DNA of 64,000 nt from Salmonella enterica subsp. arizonae. Its GTDB lineage: Bacteria; Pseudomonadota; Gammaproteobacteria; Enterobacterales; Enterobacteriaceae. Position numbers and translations under genes: made by a program. The notes beneath the pieces are model-generated. The model saw only the letters and a list, made by a program, of their open reading frames with translations. It was not told the DNA's origin and made no database searches. Positions 1 through 13,621 of this stretch are shown here, piece after piece. The DNA lies in NCBI RefSeq assembly GCF_008692845.1, contig NZ_VXJW01000001.1, positions 186,001 to 250,000 on the forward strand, given 5' to 3'. Each line of letters opens with the position of its first letter. Position 1 is the stretch's first letter.

Positions 1-3761
<3,761 letters not shown>

Positions 3762-3769
<8 letters not shown>

Positions 3770-4730
3770 CTTTCTGTCGTTGACGTTAACCGGAGAGACT
3801 CCACGGGTGACGCAGGGCAAGGGCGCTGATTTTCGCTGGCGCTGGTTAGGTCATGGTCTGCTTGAACTCACGCCCAATGCGCCGGTTGACCGCGCGTTGA
3901 TTCTTTCTGCGGGAATACACGGTAATGAAACCGCGCCGGTAGAGATGCTGGATAAACTGCTGTCGGCGCTATATATCGGCAGCTTGTCTTTAACGTGGCG
4001 AGTGTTGGTGGTATTCGGTAATCCGCAGGCGCTGGCGGCGGGAAAGCGCTATTGCCATAGTGATATGAACCGTATGTTCGGTAGGCGCTGGCAGTCCTTT
4101 GCCGAAAGCGATGAAACGCGGCGGGCGCGTGAGTTGGAGCTAAGCCTGGAGACATTCTTTTCATACGAGCAGGCGCGGATACGCTGGCACCTGGATCTGC
4201 ATACCGCCATTCGTGGCTCGCATCATTTGCGCTTTGGCATACTGCCGCAACGCGACCGACCGTGGGATACAGATTTTCTGGCGTGGCTGGGCGCGGCCGG
4301 GCTGGAGGCGCTGGTATTTCATCAGGTGCCGGGCGGTACGTTTACGCACTTTAGTACTGAACATTTCGGGGCGCTTTCCTGTACGCTGGAGCTGGGGAAG
4401 GCGCTGCCGTTTGGGCAAAACGATCTGGCGCAGTTCAGCGTAACTTCGCAGGCGTTGTCGGCGCTGCTGGGGGGGCTGGTAATGCCAACCTCGTCTTCAT
4501 TGCCGTTACGGTATCGGGTGGTGTCGCAAATCACGCGTCACAGCGATAATTTCGCGCTTTATATGGATGCGCAAACGCTGAATTTTACTGCCTTTACGAA
4601 GGGGACATTACTGGCCGAGGAGGGGGACAAGCGCGTGACGGTGACGCATGACGTTGAATATGTTCTCTTTCCTAACCCCGCCGTTGCCTGCGGATTGCGG
4701 GCCGGATTAATGCTGGAAAGGCTTCCCTGA
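3762..4730 (+). CDS. astE: Succinylglutamate desuccinylase AstE
   Basis: Last AST enzyme; it cleaves N-succinylglutamate to glutamate and succinate. 322 residues from an ATG inside the end of astB. Zinc-carboxypeptidase-like fold with metal ligands His53 and Glu56 in [11 protein letters not shown] and His147 in HLDLHTA. An earlier in-frame start at 3717 is deep in astB and unlikely. It is the last gene of the operon; a hairpin follows 8 bases after the stop. In E. coli the operon is activated by NtrC/sigma-54 and ArgR, but that control region is outside this window. Confidence 0.96.
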
Positions 4731-4737
4731 TAAATTT

Positions 4738-4765
4738 CCCTGTAAGATCACGTTATGTTACAGGG
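4738..4765 (+). terminator. Hairpin after astE
   Basis: Perfect 8-bp stem CCCTGTAA / TTACAGGG with a 12-base loop, 8 bases after the astE stop. There is no U-run behind it, so it may protect the 3' end rather than terminate intrinsically. Confidence 0.5.
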
Positions 4766-4911
4766 ATGATTTAGGATAGCGCTTCACGCTATTACGGATT
4801 ATTCCTGGAGAATTGCTTTATTAATAAGCGTTGTTGCGTTATAGTTCTGCATAATTTCTGGTATATCATGCCGCTGTATATTTCTCTTTCAGCTCTACGC
4901 AATTTATTCTT

Positions 4912-4929
4912 TTTTTCTTCACAATTGGT
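4912..4929 (+). promoter_or_regulatory. BaeR-like binding site upstream of spy
   Basis: TTTTTCTTCACAATTGGT closely follows the published BaeR consensus (TTTTTCTCCATDATTGGC) and sits about 150 bases before the spy start. spy is a known BaeSR and CpxAR target. The rest of the 334-base astE-spy gap is AT-rich, and I see no other gene in it. Confidence 0.6.
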
Positions 4930-5064
4930 GAAAAAGTGTCTTTTATACTTTCATTGTTTTACCGTTGTTATGACTAATTGACGCTAATACGGTTAAAGTT
5001 AATCACGTGAACATGGCACTGTTTTAAATATGCCGTAAAAATAACCGAAAGGAAGGATGAAAAT

Positions 5065-5550
5065 ATGCGTAAACTGACCGCTCTGTTTGTGGCCTCTACC
5101 CTGGCGATGGGGGCTGCGAATCTGGCTCATGCCGATGAGACCAACACCGCCGCGCCAGCGGATGTGAAGCCAATGATGCAACATAAAGGTAAGTTTGGCC
5201 CGCATCACGATATGATGTTTAAAAACCTGAACCTGACGGATGCGCAGAAGCAACAAATTCGCGACATTATGAAAGCGCAGCGCGAACAAATGAAACGTCC
5301 GCCGCTGGAAGAGCGTCGCGCCATACATGATATTATTGCCAGCGATACGTTCGATAAAGCCAAAGCAGAAGCGCAAATTACCAAAATGGAAGCGCAGCGC
5401 AAAGCCAATATGCTGGCGCATATGGAAACCCAGAATAAAATTTATAACATTCTGACGCCAGAACAGAAAAAGCAATATAACGCTAATTTTGAGAAGCGTC
5501 TGACAGAACGCCCGGCGCAAGAAGGTAAAATGCCGGCTGCGGCAGAATAA
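5065..5550 (+). CDS. spy: Periplasmic ATP-independent chaperone Spy
   Basis: Spheroplast protein Y, a cradle-shaped periplasmic chaperone that limits aggregation under envelope stress. 161 residues with a Sec signal peptide of about 23 residues (MRKLTALFVA... ending NLAHA before DETN). Two LTxxQ motifs of the CpxP/Spy family are seen: LTDAQKQQIRDI and LTPEQKKQY. The start is supported by an AAGGAAGG Shine-Dalgarno sequence. It stands alone, transcribed divergently from no neighbour, with a BaeR-like site upstream. Assignment by motifs, length and gene order. Confidence 0.95.
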   Translation: MRKLTALFVASTLAMGAANLAHADETNTAAPADVKPMMQHKGKFGPHHDMMFKNLNLTDAQKQQIRDIMKAQREQMKRPPLEERRAIHDIIASDTFDKAKAEAQITKMEAQRKANMLAHMETQNKIYNILTPEQKKQYNANFEKRLTERPAQEGKMPAAAE

Positions 5551-5568
5551 TTTCCCGCACCATTTAAG

Positions 5569-5623
5569 ACCGCCGGCCTTGTTGACAACACGGTCGTTGA
5601 GGTGGACAGGATCGGCGGTTTTC
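5569..5623 (+). terminator. Probable spy/cho terminator
   Basis: ACCGCCG pairs with CGGCGGT across a 37-base loop and is followed by TTTTCTTT on the plus strand. It lies between convergent spy and cho. The long loop makes efficiency uncertain. Confidence 0.45.
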
Positions 5624-5624
5624 T

Positions 5625-6533
5625 TTATGACTGGCGACAGTCAGTATTCAGTTCAATGATCTCATATTGACCAGACATTAGCGGCTTACAGAGAATTTTA
5701 TAGCCGTCCTGATCAAAGCCCGCAGGCGTACGTACCAGGGTGGTCGCCTCAACCAGCGAGGATACCGCCCCCAGCCATAACCAGTTGTTGATAATGTGGA
5801 ACTGGGTCATTTGCGGGCGGCTCTCTTTTAACGCGATGGCGCCTTTCCAGGGCCAGCAAACAACACGTAACCGCTCCAGTGATGCCTGCAGACGAAGAAA
5901 ATGCGCCTGCGGGCTTTCTTGCCCGCAACACGCGCCAGCGCAGCGCTTCAGAGCGAAACGAAAACAGGCGCGCCCACGATTTAATGGTTCAAGCCCCAGC
6001 AGGCCGTAACACAATTTTTGTTCATCGGCGAGGCTCTGTAAGCTTTGCAGCGCCGCCCGACGGTTGGCGAAAAGTCCAAACAGGTTCGGCTCATGGGAAA
6101 AATCGACGCTGCGGGCGGAGACGACCTCAATCTTTTGTTCGCTTAACTGTAGGGAGCAAAGCTGGCGATTGCGACGTAACCGCTTGTTAAACAGCGGTTG
6201 TTGCTCTTTGATCAGCCGCGCTTCCAGTAGTAGAGCGCCCATTTCACCGGCGGTGCAAATCCAGCTTATCCGCCGCGACTGCCGCAGCATGGCGGCCTCG
6301 TCAGGCGTTCGCAGATGCGAGAGCACCCGGCTGCGAATATTCACGCTTTTACCGATATAAAGCGGCAACGTATCGCTTTCGCTATGAAATACATACACGC
6401 CCGGTAAGGCTGGCAACTCGCTGAGAAATGGGCGTAAATGTTCTGGATATTCGTAAATGGCTGCCGCCTCAAATTCAAGGCGGGGGGCTGATTGACGCCG
6501 TACCACAGTGCTCTCCGTTAACTGGTTATTCAT
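5625..6533 (-). CDS. cho: Excinuclease Cho (UvrC homologue)
   Basis: Nucleotide-excision repair endonuclease that makes the 3' incision with UvrAB at lesions UvrC handles poorly. 302 residues from the ATG; a GTG nine codons later (VVRRQSAPR) would give 293 residues and matches the E. coli start better, so the true start is unsettled. An N-terminal GIY-YIG nuclease domain is recognisable in LPALPGVYVFHS...PLYIGKSVNIRSR. The Cys-rich GRACFRFALKRCAGACC region matches UvrC/Cho. In E. coli cho is LexA-regulated; I did not find a clear LexA box here. Confidence 0.92.
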   Translation of the reverse strand: MNNQLTESTVVRRQSAPRLEFEAAAIYEYPEHLRPFLSELPALPGVYVFHSESDTLPLYIGKSVNIRSRVLSHLRTPDEAAMLRQSRRISWICTAGEMGALLLEARLIKEQQPLFNKRLRRNRQLCSLQLSEQKIEVVSARSVDFSHEPNLFGLFANRRAALQSLQSLADEQKLCYGLLGLEPLNRGRACFRFALKRCAGACCGQESPQAHFLRLQASLERLRVVCWPWKGAIALKESRPQMTQFHIINNWLWLGAVSSLVEATTLVRTPAGFDQDGYKILCKPLMSGQYEIIELNTDCRQS

Positions 6534-6574
6534 CCAGTATAACAGCAGGTGTGTGATTAAAAAAGAGGCGGGTA

Positions 6575-6610
6575 AGCGAGAAGGCCGGATAGGCGAGTGA
6601 TATCCGGCAC
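6575..6610. repeat. REP-like element between cho and nadE
   Basis: AGGCCGGATAGGCG and TATCCGGC form a degenerate REP palindrome in the short gap between nadE (stop 6627) and cho. REP elements of this form recur elsewhere in the window. Confidence 0.55.
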
Positions 6611-6626
6611 AACGGTAGAAGTACGC

Positions 6627-7454
6627 TTATTTTTTCCAAAAGTCGTCGAATACCGTAATCGGTAAACGGCGTTTATGTTCAGTTTTTACATACCAGCCTT
6701 CGATGATCTTAGCGATGGCGGGGGCCAGAGTTTTGCCTTCCAGATAATCATCAATATTGTCATACGTCACGCCCAGAGCGGCTTCATCAGGCAGTGAAGG
6801 GCGGTCGTCTTCCAAATCGGCGGTGGGGACTTTTTTATACAGATGCTCAGGACAGCCCAGCGCCGCGAGAAGCTGTTTTCCCTGGCGTTTGTTAAGGCGA
6901 TGAAGCGGATTAATATCGGTACCGCCATCGCCATATTTGGTGAAAAATCCGGTTATCGCTTCCGCCGCATGGTCGGTTCCTACCACTACGCCATGAGTCA
7001 TACCGGCGATGCTATATTGCGCTTTCATTCGCTCACGGGCTTTTTCATTGCCGCGAACGAAATCACTCAGCTCAATTCCCGCCTCGCGCAGCGCCTGCTC
7101 GCTGGCGAGGACGGCGCCTTTAATATTAACGGTTAGCACTCTGTCCGGTTTAATAAAAGCAATGGCGTCCTGACAATCCTGTTCATCAGCCTGTACGCCG
7201 TAAGGCAGGCGAACGGCGATAAACTGCAACGCATCATCGTTCGTCTCTTCCCGCAGTTCGGAGATAGCCATCTGGCTTAGTTTCCCGGCCAGCGTCGAAT
7301 CCTGCCCGCCGCTGATGCCTAAGACCAGCGATTTCAAAAAGGGATAGGTTTTCAGGTACGCTTTAAGAAAATCCACGCTGCGGCGAATTTCTTCTTCAGG
7401 GTTGATATACGATTTCGCGCCAAGCGCCTGGATTATCTCTTGCTGCAGAGTCAT
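6627..7454 (-). CDS. nadE: NH3-dependent NAD+ synthetase NadE
   Basis: Last step of NAD biosynthesis: amidation of nicotinic acid adenine dinucleotide with ammonia and ATP. 275 residues, the family length. The PP-loop SGGQDST lies near residues 46-52, and the conserved VVGTDHAAE stretch and [12 protein letters not shown] region are intact. Upstream on the minus strand there is a 217-base gap shared with divergent osmE. Essential in related bacteria, and no lesion is seen. Confidence 0.96.
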   Translation of the reverse strand: MTLQQEIIQALGAKSYINPEEEIRRSVDFLKAYLKTYPFLKSLVLGISGGQDSTLAGKLSQMAISELREETNDDALQFIAVRLPYGVQADEQDCQDAIAFIKPDRVLTVNIKGAVLASEQALREAGIELSDFVRGNEKARERMKAQYSIAGMTHGVVVGTDHAAEAITGFFTKYGDGGTDINPLHRLNKRQGKQLLAALGCPEHLYKKVPTADLEDDRPSLPDEAALGVTYDNIDDYLEGKTLAPAIAKIIEGWYVKTEHKRRLPITVFDDFWKK

Positions 7455-7671
7455 TTAACCCCCTTCGACATTAAAAAATGCATCGTTACCCTGTTAAAGC
7501 TAACCCTTTACCGTTGAAACGACAAGGTCTGGCGGATTAAGAGGTGTTTAAAACAACATATATCTGCGTTATAGAATTTTCCGAAAGGTTTTTTGTGGTA
7601 AGTCGCGGCTTGAAAAATGTTTTGATGTATTCCAGGCTTACATAACACGCTGATAAACAAGAGGACGGAAA

Positions 7672-8013
7672 ATGAACAAGAATGTAGCAGGAATTTTAAG
7701 CGCAGCGGCGGTAATGACTATGCTGGCAGGCTGTACGGCGTATGATCGTACAAAAGACCAATTTGTTGAGCCTGTTGTTAAAGACGTTAAAAAAGGAATG
7801 AGCAGGGCGCAGGTTGCGCAGATTGCGGGTAAACCGTCATCTGAAGTTAGCATGATTCATGCGCGCGGTACCTGTCAGACTTACATCCTGGGTCAACGTG
7901 ATGGTAAAGCGGAAACCTACTTTGTTGCGCTGGATGATACTGGACACGTAATTAACTCCGGCTATCAGACCTGCGCAGAGTATGATACTGACCCACAGGC
8001 ACCGAAGCAGTAA
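7672..8013 (+). CDS. osmE: Osmotically inducible lipoprotein OsmE
   Basis: Small outer-membrane-type lipoprotein of the SmpA/OmlA (BamE-like) family. 113 residues with a lipoprotein signal ending in the lipobox LAGC; the acylated Cys is residue 21. The body includes [21 protein letters not shown], typical of the fold. Role: an osmotic-stress protein; the exact function is unclear in the family. Followed by a strong terminator. Confidence 0.94.
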   Translation: MNKNVAGILSAAAVMTMLAGCTAYDRTKDQFVEPVVKDVKKGMSRAQVAQIAGKPSSEVSMIHARGTCQTYILGQRDGKAETYFVALDDTGHVINSGYQTCAEYDTDPQAPKQ

Positions 8014-8042
8014 CAACTGTATATTGCCTGTACATTCCAGAA

Positions 8043-8067
8043 AACCGGCCAGCGAGCCGGTTTTTTT
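8043..8067 (+). terminator. osmE terminator
   Basis: Stem AACCGGC / GCCGGTT, 6-base loop, then seven T residues: a textbook intrinsic terminator 30 bases after osmE. Confidence 0.85.
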
Positions 8068-8113
8068 GCGCCTGCAATAACCTTATTTATTATCGCGAAT
8101 TATTTACCCGAAA

Positions 8114-8129
8114 TGTGAGGGGGGTCATA
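8114..8129 (+). promoter_or_regulatory. Possible CRP site upstream of chb operon
   Basis: TGTGA-N6-TCATA matches the CRP consensus in all but one position of the right half. It lies about 185 bases before chbB, in the 300-base gap after osmE. The E. coli chb operon is CRP-activated and NagC-repressed. I did not identify a convincing NagC pair. Confidence 0.45.
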
Positions 8130-8313
8130 ACGTCAGGTCAATGAGAGACAATTTTGTTAGTCAAGGAAATACCATCCGGCGGTCCAATCCCGTATACTCA
8201 TTTCAGCCACCTAAAAAAGTAAATTCGGTTACGCAAGTCGCCCAGAGTATGGATGCAGGTTGAGGCTTGCGGCGTATCTTGCTGACAGATAATCGCACAT
8301 GAGGACGGTTTTT

Positions 8314-8634
8314 ATGGAAAAGAAACACATTTATCTGTTTTGTTCTGCGGGCATGTCAACGTCATTACTGGTATCGAAAATGCGCGCTCAGGCTGAAAAA
8401 TATGAAGTGCCGGTTATTATTGAAGCATTCCCTGAAACCTTGGTCGGTGAAAAAGGCCCGACAGCGGACGTTGTGCTGTTAGGTCCACAAATCGCTTATA
8501 TGTTACCCGAAATTCAGCGTTTATTATCCGATAAACCGGTAGAAGTTATTGATTCAATGTTGTACGGCAAGGTGGATGGTTTAGGCGTGCTTAAAGCTGC
8601 GGTAGCAGCAATTAAAAAAGCCGCAGCGAATTAA
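8314..8634 (+). CDS. chbB: PTS chitobiose-specific EIIB component ChbB
   Basis: Cytoplasmic EIIB of the N,N'-diacetylchitobiose phosphotransferase system; it passes phosphate from EIIA (ChbA) to sugar entering through ChbC. 106 residues from ATG 8314 after GAGGACGG; an upstream in-frame GTG-type start would add five residues, but the 106-residue form matches the family. Phosphorylated Cys10 sits in [11 protein letters not shown]. First gene of chbBCARFG. Confidence 0.95.
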   Translation: MEKKHIYLFCSAGMSTSLLVSKMRAQAEKYEVPVIIEAFPETLVGEKGPTADVVLLGPQIAYMLPEIQRLLSDKPVEVIDSMLYGKVDGLGVLKAAVAAIKKAAAN

Positions 8635-8717
8635 TTATTTTTTTAATTTTTCCCGTCAAAGAGTTATTTCATACACTAACCGCAATAGTTTATTGCGGTA
8701 TTTAAGGGTATTTTTCT

Positions 8718-10076
8718 ATGAGTAACGTCATTGCTTCACTTGAAAAGGTACTCCTTCCTTTTGCTGTAAAAATAGGAAAACAGCCACACGTTAATGCAAT
8801 CAAAAACGGCTTTATTCGCTTAATGCCGTTAACCCTTGCAGGGGCGATGTTTGTATTAATTAACAACGTTTTTCTGAGCTTTGGGGAGGGGTCATTTTTT
8901 TATTCTATGGGCATTCGGCTTGATGCCTCAATCATTGAAACGCTTAATGGGTTGAAAGGTATTGGCGGCAATGTCTATAACGGCACATTAGGTATTATGT
9001 CGCTCATGGCGCCATTTTTTATCGGCATGGCGTTAGCGGAAGAGCGTAAGGTTGACGCGCTGGCCGCCGGACTGCTCTCCGTGGCGGCGTTTATGACCGT
9101 AACGCCGTATAGCGTAGGCGAGGCTTACGCCGTGGGCGCTAACTGGCTGGGCGGCGCGAATATTATCTCCGGTATTATTATTGGTTTGGTCGTCGCGGAG
9201 ATGTTTACGTTTGTTGTCCGGCGCAACTGGGTCATTAAACTGCCGGACAGCGTACCCGCTTCGGTGTCCCGCTCATTCTCAGCATTAATTCCCGGCTTTA
9301 TTATTCTCTCCATTATGGGGATTATTTCCTGGGTCCTGTCTAATTACGGTTCTAACTTCCATCAGATTATTATGGACACTATCTCTACGCCGCTGGCATC
9401 ACTGGGCAGCGTAGTAGGATGGGCGTATGTCATATTTGTCCCGCTACTGTGGTTCTTTGGTATTCACGGTTCTCTGGCGCTGACCGCGCTGGACAGCGGC
9501 ATCATGACACCCTGGGCGCTGGAAAACATCTCTATTTACCAGCAGTTTGGCTCTGTCGATGCGGCGCTGGAAGCGGGTAAAACGTTCCATGTTTGGGCAA
9601 AACCGATGCTGGATTCTTATATCTTCCTCGGTGGTAGCGGCGCAACGCTGGGTCTGATCATCGCTATCTTTCTGGCATCTCGTCGCGCGGACTATCGTCA
9701 GGTCGCAAAACTGGCGCTGCCGTCGGGTATCTTCCAGATTAATGAGCCTATCCTGTTTGGTCTGCCGATTATTATGAACCCGGTAATGTTTATCCCATTT
9801 ATTCTGGTTCAACCGATTCTGGCGGCGATCACGCTGGTGGCTTACTATTTGGGTATTATCCCGCCGATTACCAATATTGCCCCGTGGACCATGCCAACCG
9901 GGCTGGGGGCGTTCTTTAACACTAACGGCAGCGTCGCCGCATTACTGGTCGCGCTATTTAACCTGGGGGTCGCCACCCTGATTTACCTCCCCTTCGTGGT
10001 GGTTGCCAACAAAGCGCAGAACGCCATTGAGCAGGAAGAAAGCGAAGAAGATATCGCTAACGCACTGAAATTCTAA
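8718..10076 (+). CDS. chbC: PTS chitobiose-specific EIIC permease ChbC
   Basis: Membrane channel of the chitobiose PTS. 452 residues, hydrophobic with about ten transmembrane helices; the [15 protein letters not shown] loop is diagnostic of the lactose/chitobiose EIIC family. It lies 83 bases after chbB and 50 before chbA. Complete and collinear with the family. Confidence 0.96.
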   Translation: MSNVIASLEKVLLPFAVKIGKQPHVNAIKNGFIRLMPLTLAGAMFVLINNVFLSFGEGSFFYSMGIRLDASIIETLNGLKGIGGNVYNGTLGIMSLMAPFFIGMALAEERKVDALAAGLLSVAAFMTVTPYSVGEAYAVGANWLGGANIISGIIIGLVVAEMFTFVVRRNWVIKLPDSVPASVSRSFSALIPGFIILSIMGIISWVLSNYGSNFHQIIMDTISTPLASLGSVVGWAYVIFVPLLWFFGIHGSLALTALDSGIMTPWALENISIYQQFGSVDAALEAGKTFHVWAKPMLDSYIFLGGSGATLGLIIAIFLASRRADYRQVAKLALPSGIFQINEPILFGLPIIMNPVMFIPFILVQPILAAITLVAYYLGIIPPITNIAPWTMPTGLGAFFNTNGSVAALLVALFNLGVATLIYLPFVVVANKAQNAIEQEESEEDIANALKF

Positions 10077-10126
10077 ACTCCGCGCCGGCATGGGATGCCA
10101 TGCCGGGCTGAATCAGAGGAAAGACT

Positions 10127-10474
10127 ATGTTTGATCTTGAAAATGTTGTAGATAGCCAGACAGCGGCTGAGGAACTCGAAGAAGTCGTTATGGGGCTTAT
10201 CATCAATTCTGGCCAGGCGCGCAGCCTGGCATATGGTGCGCTCAGAAAAGCGAAAGAAGGCGATTTTGAGGCGGCGAAAGCGATGATGGACCAGTCGCGC
10301 ATGGCGCTCAATGAAGCGCATCTTGTGCAGACAAAACTCATTGAAGGCGATCAGGGCGAAGGTAAAATGAAAGTCAGTCTGGTCCTGGTTCACGCTCAGG
10401 ATCATTTGATGACGTCAATGCTGGCTCGTGAACTGATTGCCGAGTTGATTGAGCTCCATGAGAAACTGAAATAA
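10127..10474 (+). CDS. chbA: PTS chitobiose-specific EIIA component ChbA
   Basis: Small trimeric helical EIIA that takes phosphate from HPr on His89 (in [11 protein letters not shown]) and gives it to ChbB. 115 residues, one shorter than E. coli. AGAGGAAAG Shine-Dalgarno just upstream. Followed after 10 bases by chbR, so probably coupled. Confidence 0.95.
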   Translation: MFDLENVVDSQTAAEELEEVVMGLIINSGQARSLAYGALRKAKEGDFEAAKAMMDQSRMALNEAHLVQTKLIEGDQGEGKMKVSLVLVHAQDHLMTSMLARELIAELIELHEKLK

Positions 10475-10484
10475 CAGGGGGCGG

Positions 10485-11327
10485 ATGATGCAGTTACAGG
10501 TTAACGCGACGGAAATCAAAACGGTTTATGAGCAGCAGCTCTTCAATGGCAAAAATTTCCATGTGTTTATCTATAACAAGACGGAAAGCGTCACCGGGCT
10601 GCATCAGCACGACTACTATGAATTTACCCTGGTATTAACCGGACGCTATTACCAGGAAATCAACGGAAAGCGTGTGCTGCTGGAACGTGGAGATTTTGTT
10701 TTTATCCCGGTGGGATCGAATCACCAAAGTTTCTATGAGTTTGGCGCAACGCGTATTCTGAACGTAGGAATTAGTAAACGTTTTTTTGAACAGCATTATC
10801 TTCCGTTACTGCCGTTTTGTTTTGTGGCATCGCAGGTATATAGGGTGAATAGCACCTTCCTGACCTATATTGAAACGGTGATTGCATCGCTGAATTTTCG
10901 CGGCAATGGGCTCGACGAATTTATAGAAGTAGTGACGTTTTACATTATAAACCGCTTACGCCATTACCGCGAAGAGCAGGTTTATGATGATATACCACAA
11001 TGGCTGAAAGCGACCGTTGAGATAATGCATGATAAATCGCAGTTTGGCGAAAATGCGCTGGAAAATATGGTACGCCTGTCGGCAAAATCCCAGGAATATC
11101 TGACGCGTGCCACCCGACGTTATTACAGCAAAACGCCGATGCAAATCATTAATGAGATTCGCATTAATTTTGCCAAGAAACAGTTGGAAATGACCAACTA
11201 TTCGGTTACGGATATTGCTTATGAGGCTGGGTATAGTAGTCCTAGCCTGTTTATTAAAACGTTTAAGAAAATGACCTCATTCACGCCGAATAGTTATCGG
11301 AAACGATTGACGGAAATTAATGAATAA
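10485..11327 (+). CDS. chbR: Chitobiose operon AraC-family regulator ChbR
   Basis: Dual regulator: represses chb without inducer and activates it when the sugar phosphate is present. 280 residues: N-terminal cupin ([14 protein letters not shown]) and C-terminal double HTH ([14 protein letters not shown] ... [23 protein letters not shown]). Two adjacent ATGs; the second (MQLQ) would shorten it by one residue. It sits inside the operon it controls, 10 bases after chbA. Confidence 0.94.
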   Translation: MMQLQVNATEIKTVYEQQLFNGKNFHVFIYNKTESVTGLHQHDYYEFTLVLTGRYYQEINGKRVLLERGDFVFIPVGSNHQSFYEFGATRILNVGISKRFFEQHYLPLLPFCFVASQVYRVNSTFLTYIETVIASLNFRGNGLDEFIEVVTFYIINRLRHYREEQVYDDIPQWLKATVEIMHDKSQFGENALENMVRLSAKSQEYLTRATRRYYSKTPMQIINEIRINFAKKQLEMTNYSVTDIAYEAGYSSPSLFIKTFKKMTSFTPNSYRKRLTEINE

Positions 11328-11451
11328 CGGTTTGCATTGCTCGATTAACCACATTTCACGCTTGCCCCAATAGCGCGGGGAACGTCACGCTATTATTTAC
11401 GAGTGGGTATAGTGTAATACATATCAGTGTCATGCACTGAAGGGAGATATT

Positions 11452-12807
11452 ATGAGCCAGAAATTAAAAGTCGTCACTATTGGTGGCGGGAGCAGCTACA
11501 CCCCTGAATTACTTGAAGGCTTTATTAAACGCTACCATGAATTACCTGTCACTGAATTATGGCTGGTTGACGTTGAAGATGGAAAAGAGAAGCTGGATAT
11601 TATTTTTGACCTATGCCAGCGAATGATTGATAAAGCAGGCGTTCCGCTAAAACTGTATAAAACGCTGGATCGCCGGGAAGCGCTGAAAGACGCTAATTTT
11701 GTCACTACCCAGCTACGCGTTGGTCAGCTTAAAGCCCGTGAACTGGACGAACGTATTCCGCTTAGCCACGGCTATCTGGGGCAGGAAACCAACGGCGCTG
11801 GCGGTTTATTTAAAGGGCTGCGTACCATTCCGGTTATTTTTGGCATCATAAAAGATGTCGAAGAATTATGTCCGAATGCATGGGTCATTAACTTTACTAA
11901 TCCGGCGGGGATGGTGACGGAAGCGGTTTATCGCCATACCAACTTTAAAAAATTCATCGGCGTATGTAATATTCCTGTCGGCATGAAAATGTTTATTCAT
12001 GACGTGCTGGCGCTGAATGAGAATGACGATCTTTCCATTGACCTGTTTGGTTTAAACCATATGGTCTTTATTAAAGATGTGCTGGTAAATGGCACCTCAC
12101 GGTTCGCAGAATTACTGGATGGCGTGGCGTCCGGTCAGTTGAAAGCGTCAACCGTAAAAAATATCTTTGATCTGCCGTTTAGTGAAGGATTGATTCGCTC
12201 GCTGAACATGCTGCCGTGCTCTTATTTGCTGTATTACTTCAAGCAAAAAGAGATGTTGGCTATTGAAATGGGCGAATACTACAAAGGCGGTGCGCGCGCT
12301 CAGGTAGTGCAAAAAGTGGAGAAACAACTCTTCGATTTGTACAAAAATCCTGAGCTAAACGTGAAACCGAAAGAGCTTGAGCAGCGCGGCGGCGCTTATT
12401 ATTCCGATGCTGCTTGTGAAGTCATTAACGCTATTTATAATGACAAGCAGACCGAGCACTACGTTAATATTCCGCATCATGGGCATGTAAAGAATATCCC
12501 GGCTGACTGGGCGGTAGAAATGACCTGCACCCTGGGACGCAATGGCGCGACGCCCCACCCGCGTATCACCCGTTTTGACGAAAAAGTACTGGGGCTTATC
12601 CATACCATTAAAGGGTTTGAGGTCGCGGCCAGCAATGCGGCGTTGAGCGGAAACTTCAATGATGTACTGCTGGCGCTTAACCTGAGTCCGTTAGTGCATT
12701 CCGACCGCGACGCAGAAGTCCTGGCGCGTGAACTCATTCTGGCGCATGAAAAATGGTTGCCTAACTTTGCCACTTGCATCGAAGCGCTTAAAGGTAAGCA
12801 ACACTGA
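11452..12807 (+). CDS. chbF: 6-phospho-beta-glucosidase / chitobiose-6-P hydrolase ChbF (GH4)
   Basis: Hydrolyses the phosphorylated disaccharide after ChbG has removed one acetyl group. 451 residues, glycoside hydrolase family 4: NAD-binding VVTIGGGSSYTPELLEG at the N terminus and the metal/substrate motifs CNIPVGMK and GLNHMVFI. GH4 enzymes use NAD+ and Mn2+. A 124-base gap separates it from chbR, longer than elsewhere in the operon, with an AAGGGAGA ribosome-binding site. Confidence 0.95.
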   Translation: MSQKLKVVTIGGGSSYTPELLEGFIKRYHELPVTELWLVDVEDGKEKLDIIFDLCQRMIDKAGVPLKLYKTLDRREALKDANFVTTQLRVGQLKARELDERIPLSHGYLGQETNGAGGLFKGLRTIPVIFGIIKDVEELCPNAWVINFTNPAGMVTEAVYRHTNFKKFIGVCNIPVGMKMFIHDVLALNENDDLSIDLFGLNHMVFIKDVLVNGTSRFAELLDGVASGQLKASTVKNIFDLPFSEGLIRSLNMLPCSYLLYYFKQKEMLAIEMGEYYKGGARAQVVQKVEKQLFDLYKNPELNVKPKELEQRGGAYYSDAACEVINAIYNDKQTEHYVNIPHHGHVKNIPADWAVEMTCTLGRNGATPHPRITRFDEKVLGLIHTIKGFEVAASNAALSGNFNDVLLALNLSPLVHSDRDAEVLARELILAHEKWLPNFATCIEALKGKQH

Positions 12808-12819
12808 CAGAGGTAGGCT

Positions 12820-13578
12820 ATGAAACGCGTGTTGATTGTGAATGCAGATGATTTTGGCCTGAGTAAAGGGCAAAACTACGGCATTGTTGAAGCCTATCGC
12901 AACGGCGTTGTGACCTCCACAACTGCGCTGGTCAATGGCGAGGCTATTGACCATGCGGCGCAGCTTAGCCACGGGCTGCCCGCGCTGGGGGTGGGAATGC
13001 ATTTTGTTTTGACGTTAGGTAAACCGGTGTCAGAGATGCCGGGTCTGACGCGAGACGGCCTGTTGGGGAAATGGATCTGGCAGATGGCGGAGGAGGATAC
13101 GCTTCCGCTGGATGAAATTGCGCATGAGCTGGCGTGTCAGTATCAGCGTTTCATCGAATTATTTGGTCGGGAGCCCACGCATCTCGACAGCCACCATCAT
13201 GTGCATATGTTCCCGCAAATTTTCCCCATCGCCGCCCGCTTTGCGGCGCAGCGCGGGATTGCGTTACGTATTGACCGTCAGACGGTGTTTAACGCAGGCA
13301 ATCTGCCGTCAAATTTGCGCAGTACGCAGGGATTTAGTAGTGAGTTTTACGGCGAGGAAATCTCCGAAGCGCGCTTTTTACACATTCTGGATACTTCGGC
13401 GCATCGAGGAGAAGGTTCGCTGGAAGTGATGTGTCATCCCGCCTTTGTTGACAACATTATTCGCCAGAGCGCTTATTGTTACCCCCGCTTAACTGAACTG
13501 GATGTATTGACCTCTGCGTCACTCAAGGCAGCGATTGCGGAACGAGGATATCGTCCTGGCAGTTTTCTTGATATTTAG
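12820..13578 (+). CDS. chbG: Chitooligosaccharide deacetylase ChbG (YdjC family)
   Basis: Removes one N-acetyl group from chitobiose-6-P or chitotriose-6-P, needed both for induction through ChbR and for ChbF action. 252 residues. Metal-binding motifs [10 protein letters not shown] at the N terminus and [12 protein letters not shown] near residue 125 are intact. It lies 12 bases after chbF and is the last chb gene; a terminator follows. Confidence 0.94.
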   Translation: MKRVLIVNADDFGLSKGQNYGIVEAYRNGVVTSTTALVNGEAIDHAAQLSHGLPALGVGMHFVLTLGKPVSEMPGLTRDGLLGKWIWQMAEEDTLPLDEIAHELACQYQRFIELFGREPTHLDSHHHVHMFPQIFPIAARFAAQRGIALRIDRQTVFNAGNLPSNLRSTQGFSSEFYGEEISEARFLHILDTSAHRGEGSLEVMCHPAFVDNIIRQSAYCYPRLTELDVLTSASLKAAIAERGYRPGSFLDI

Positions 13579-13589
13579 CTCCTGAGTTT

Positions 13590-13616
13590 GCGGCGCATTC
13601 CTGCGCCGCATTTTTT
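13590..13616. terminator. chbG terminator, facing katE remnant
   Basis: 8-bp stem GCGGCGCA / TGCGCCGC with TTCC loop, followed by ATTTTTT on the plus strand. Lies between convergent chbG and katE. Confidence 0.85.
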
Positions 13617-13621
13617 GCCGC

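Noticed and set aside
4999..5520. 173-codon frame antisense to spy
   Set aside because: Spy is clearly the real gene; the antisense product is a composition artefact.
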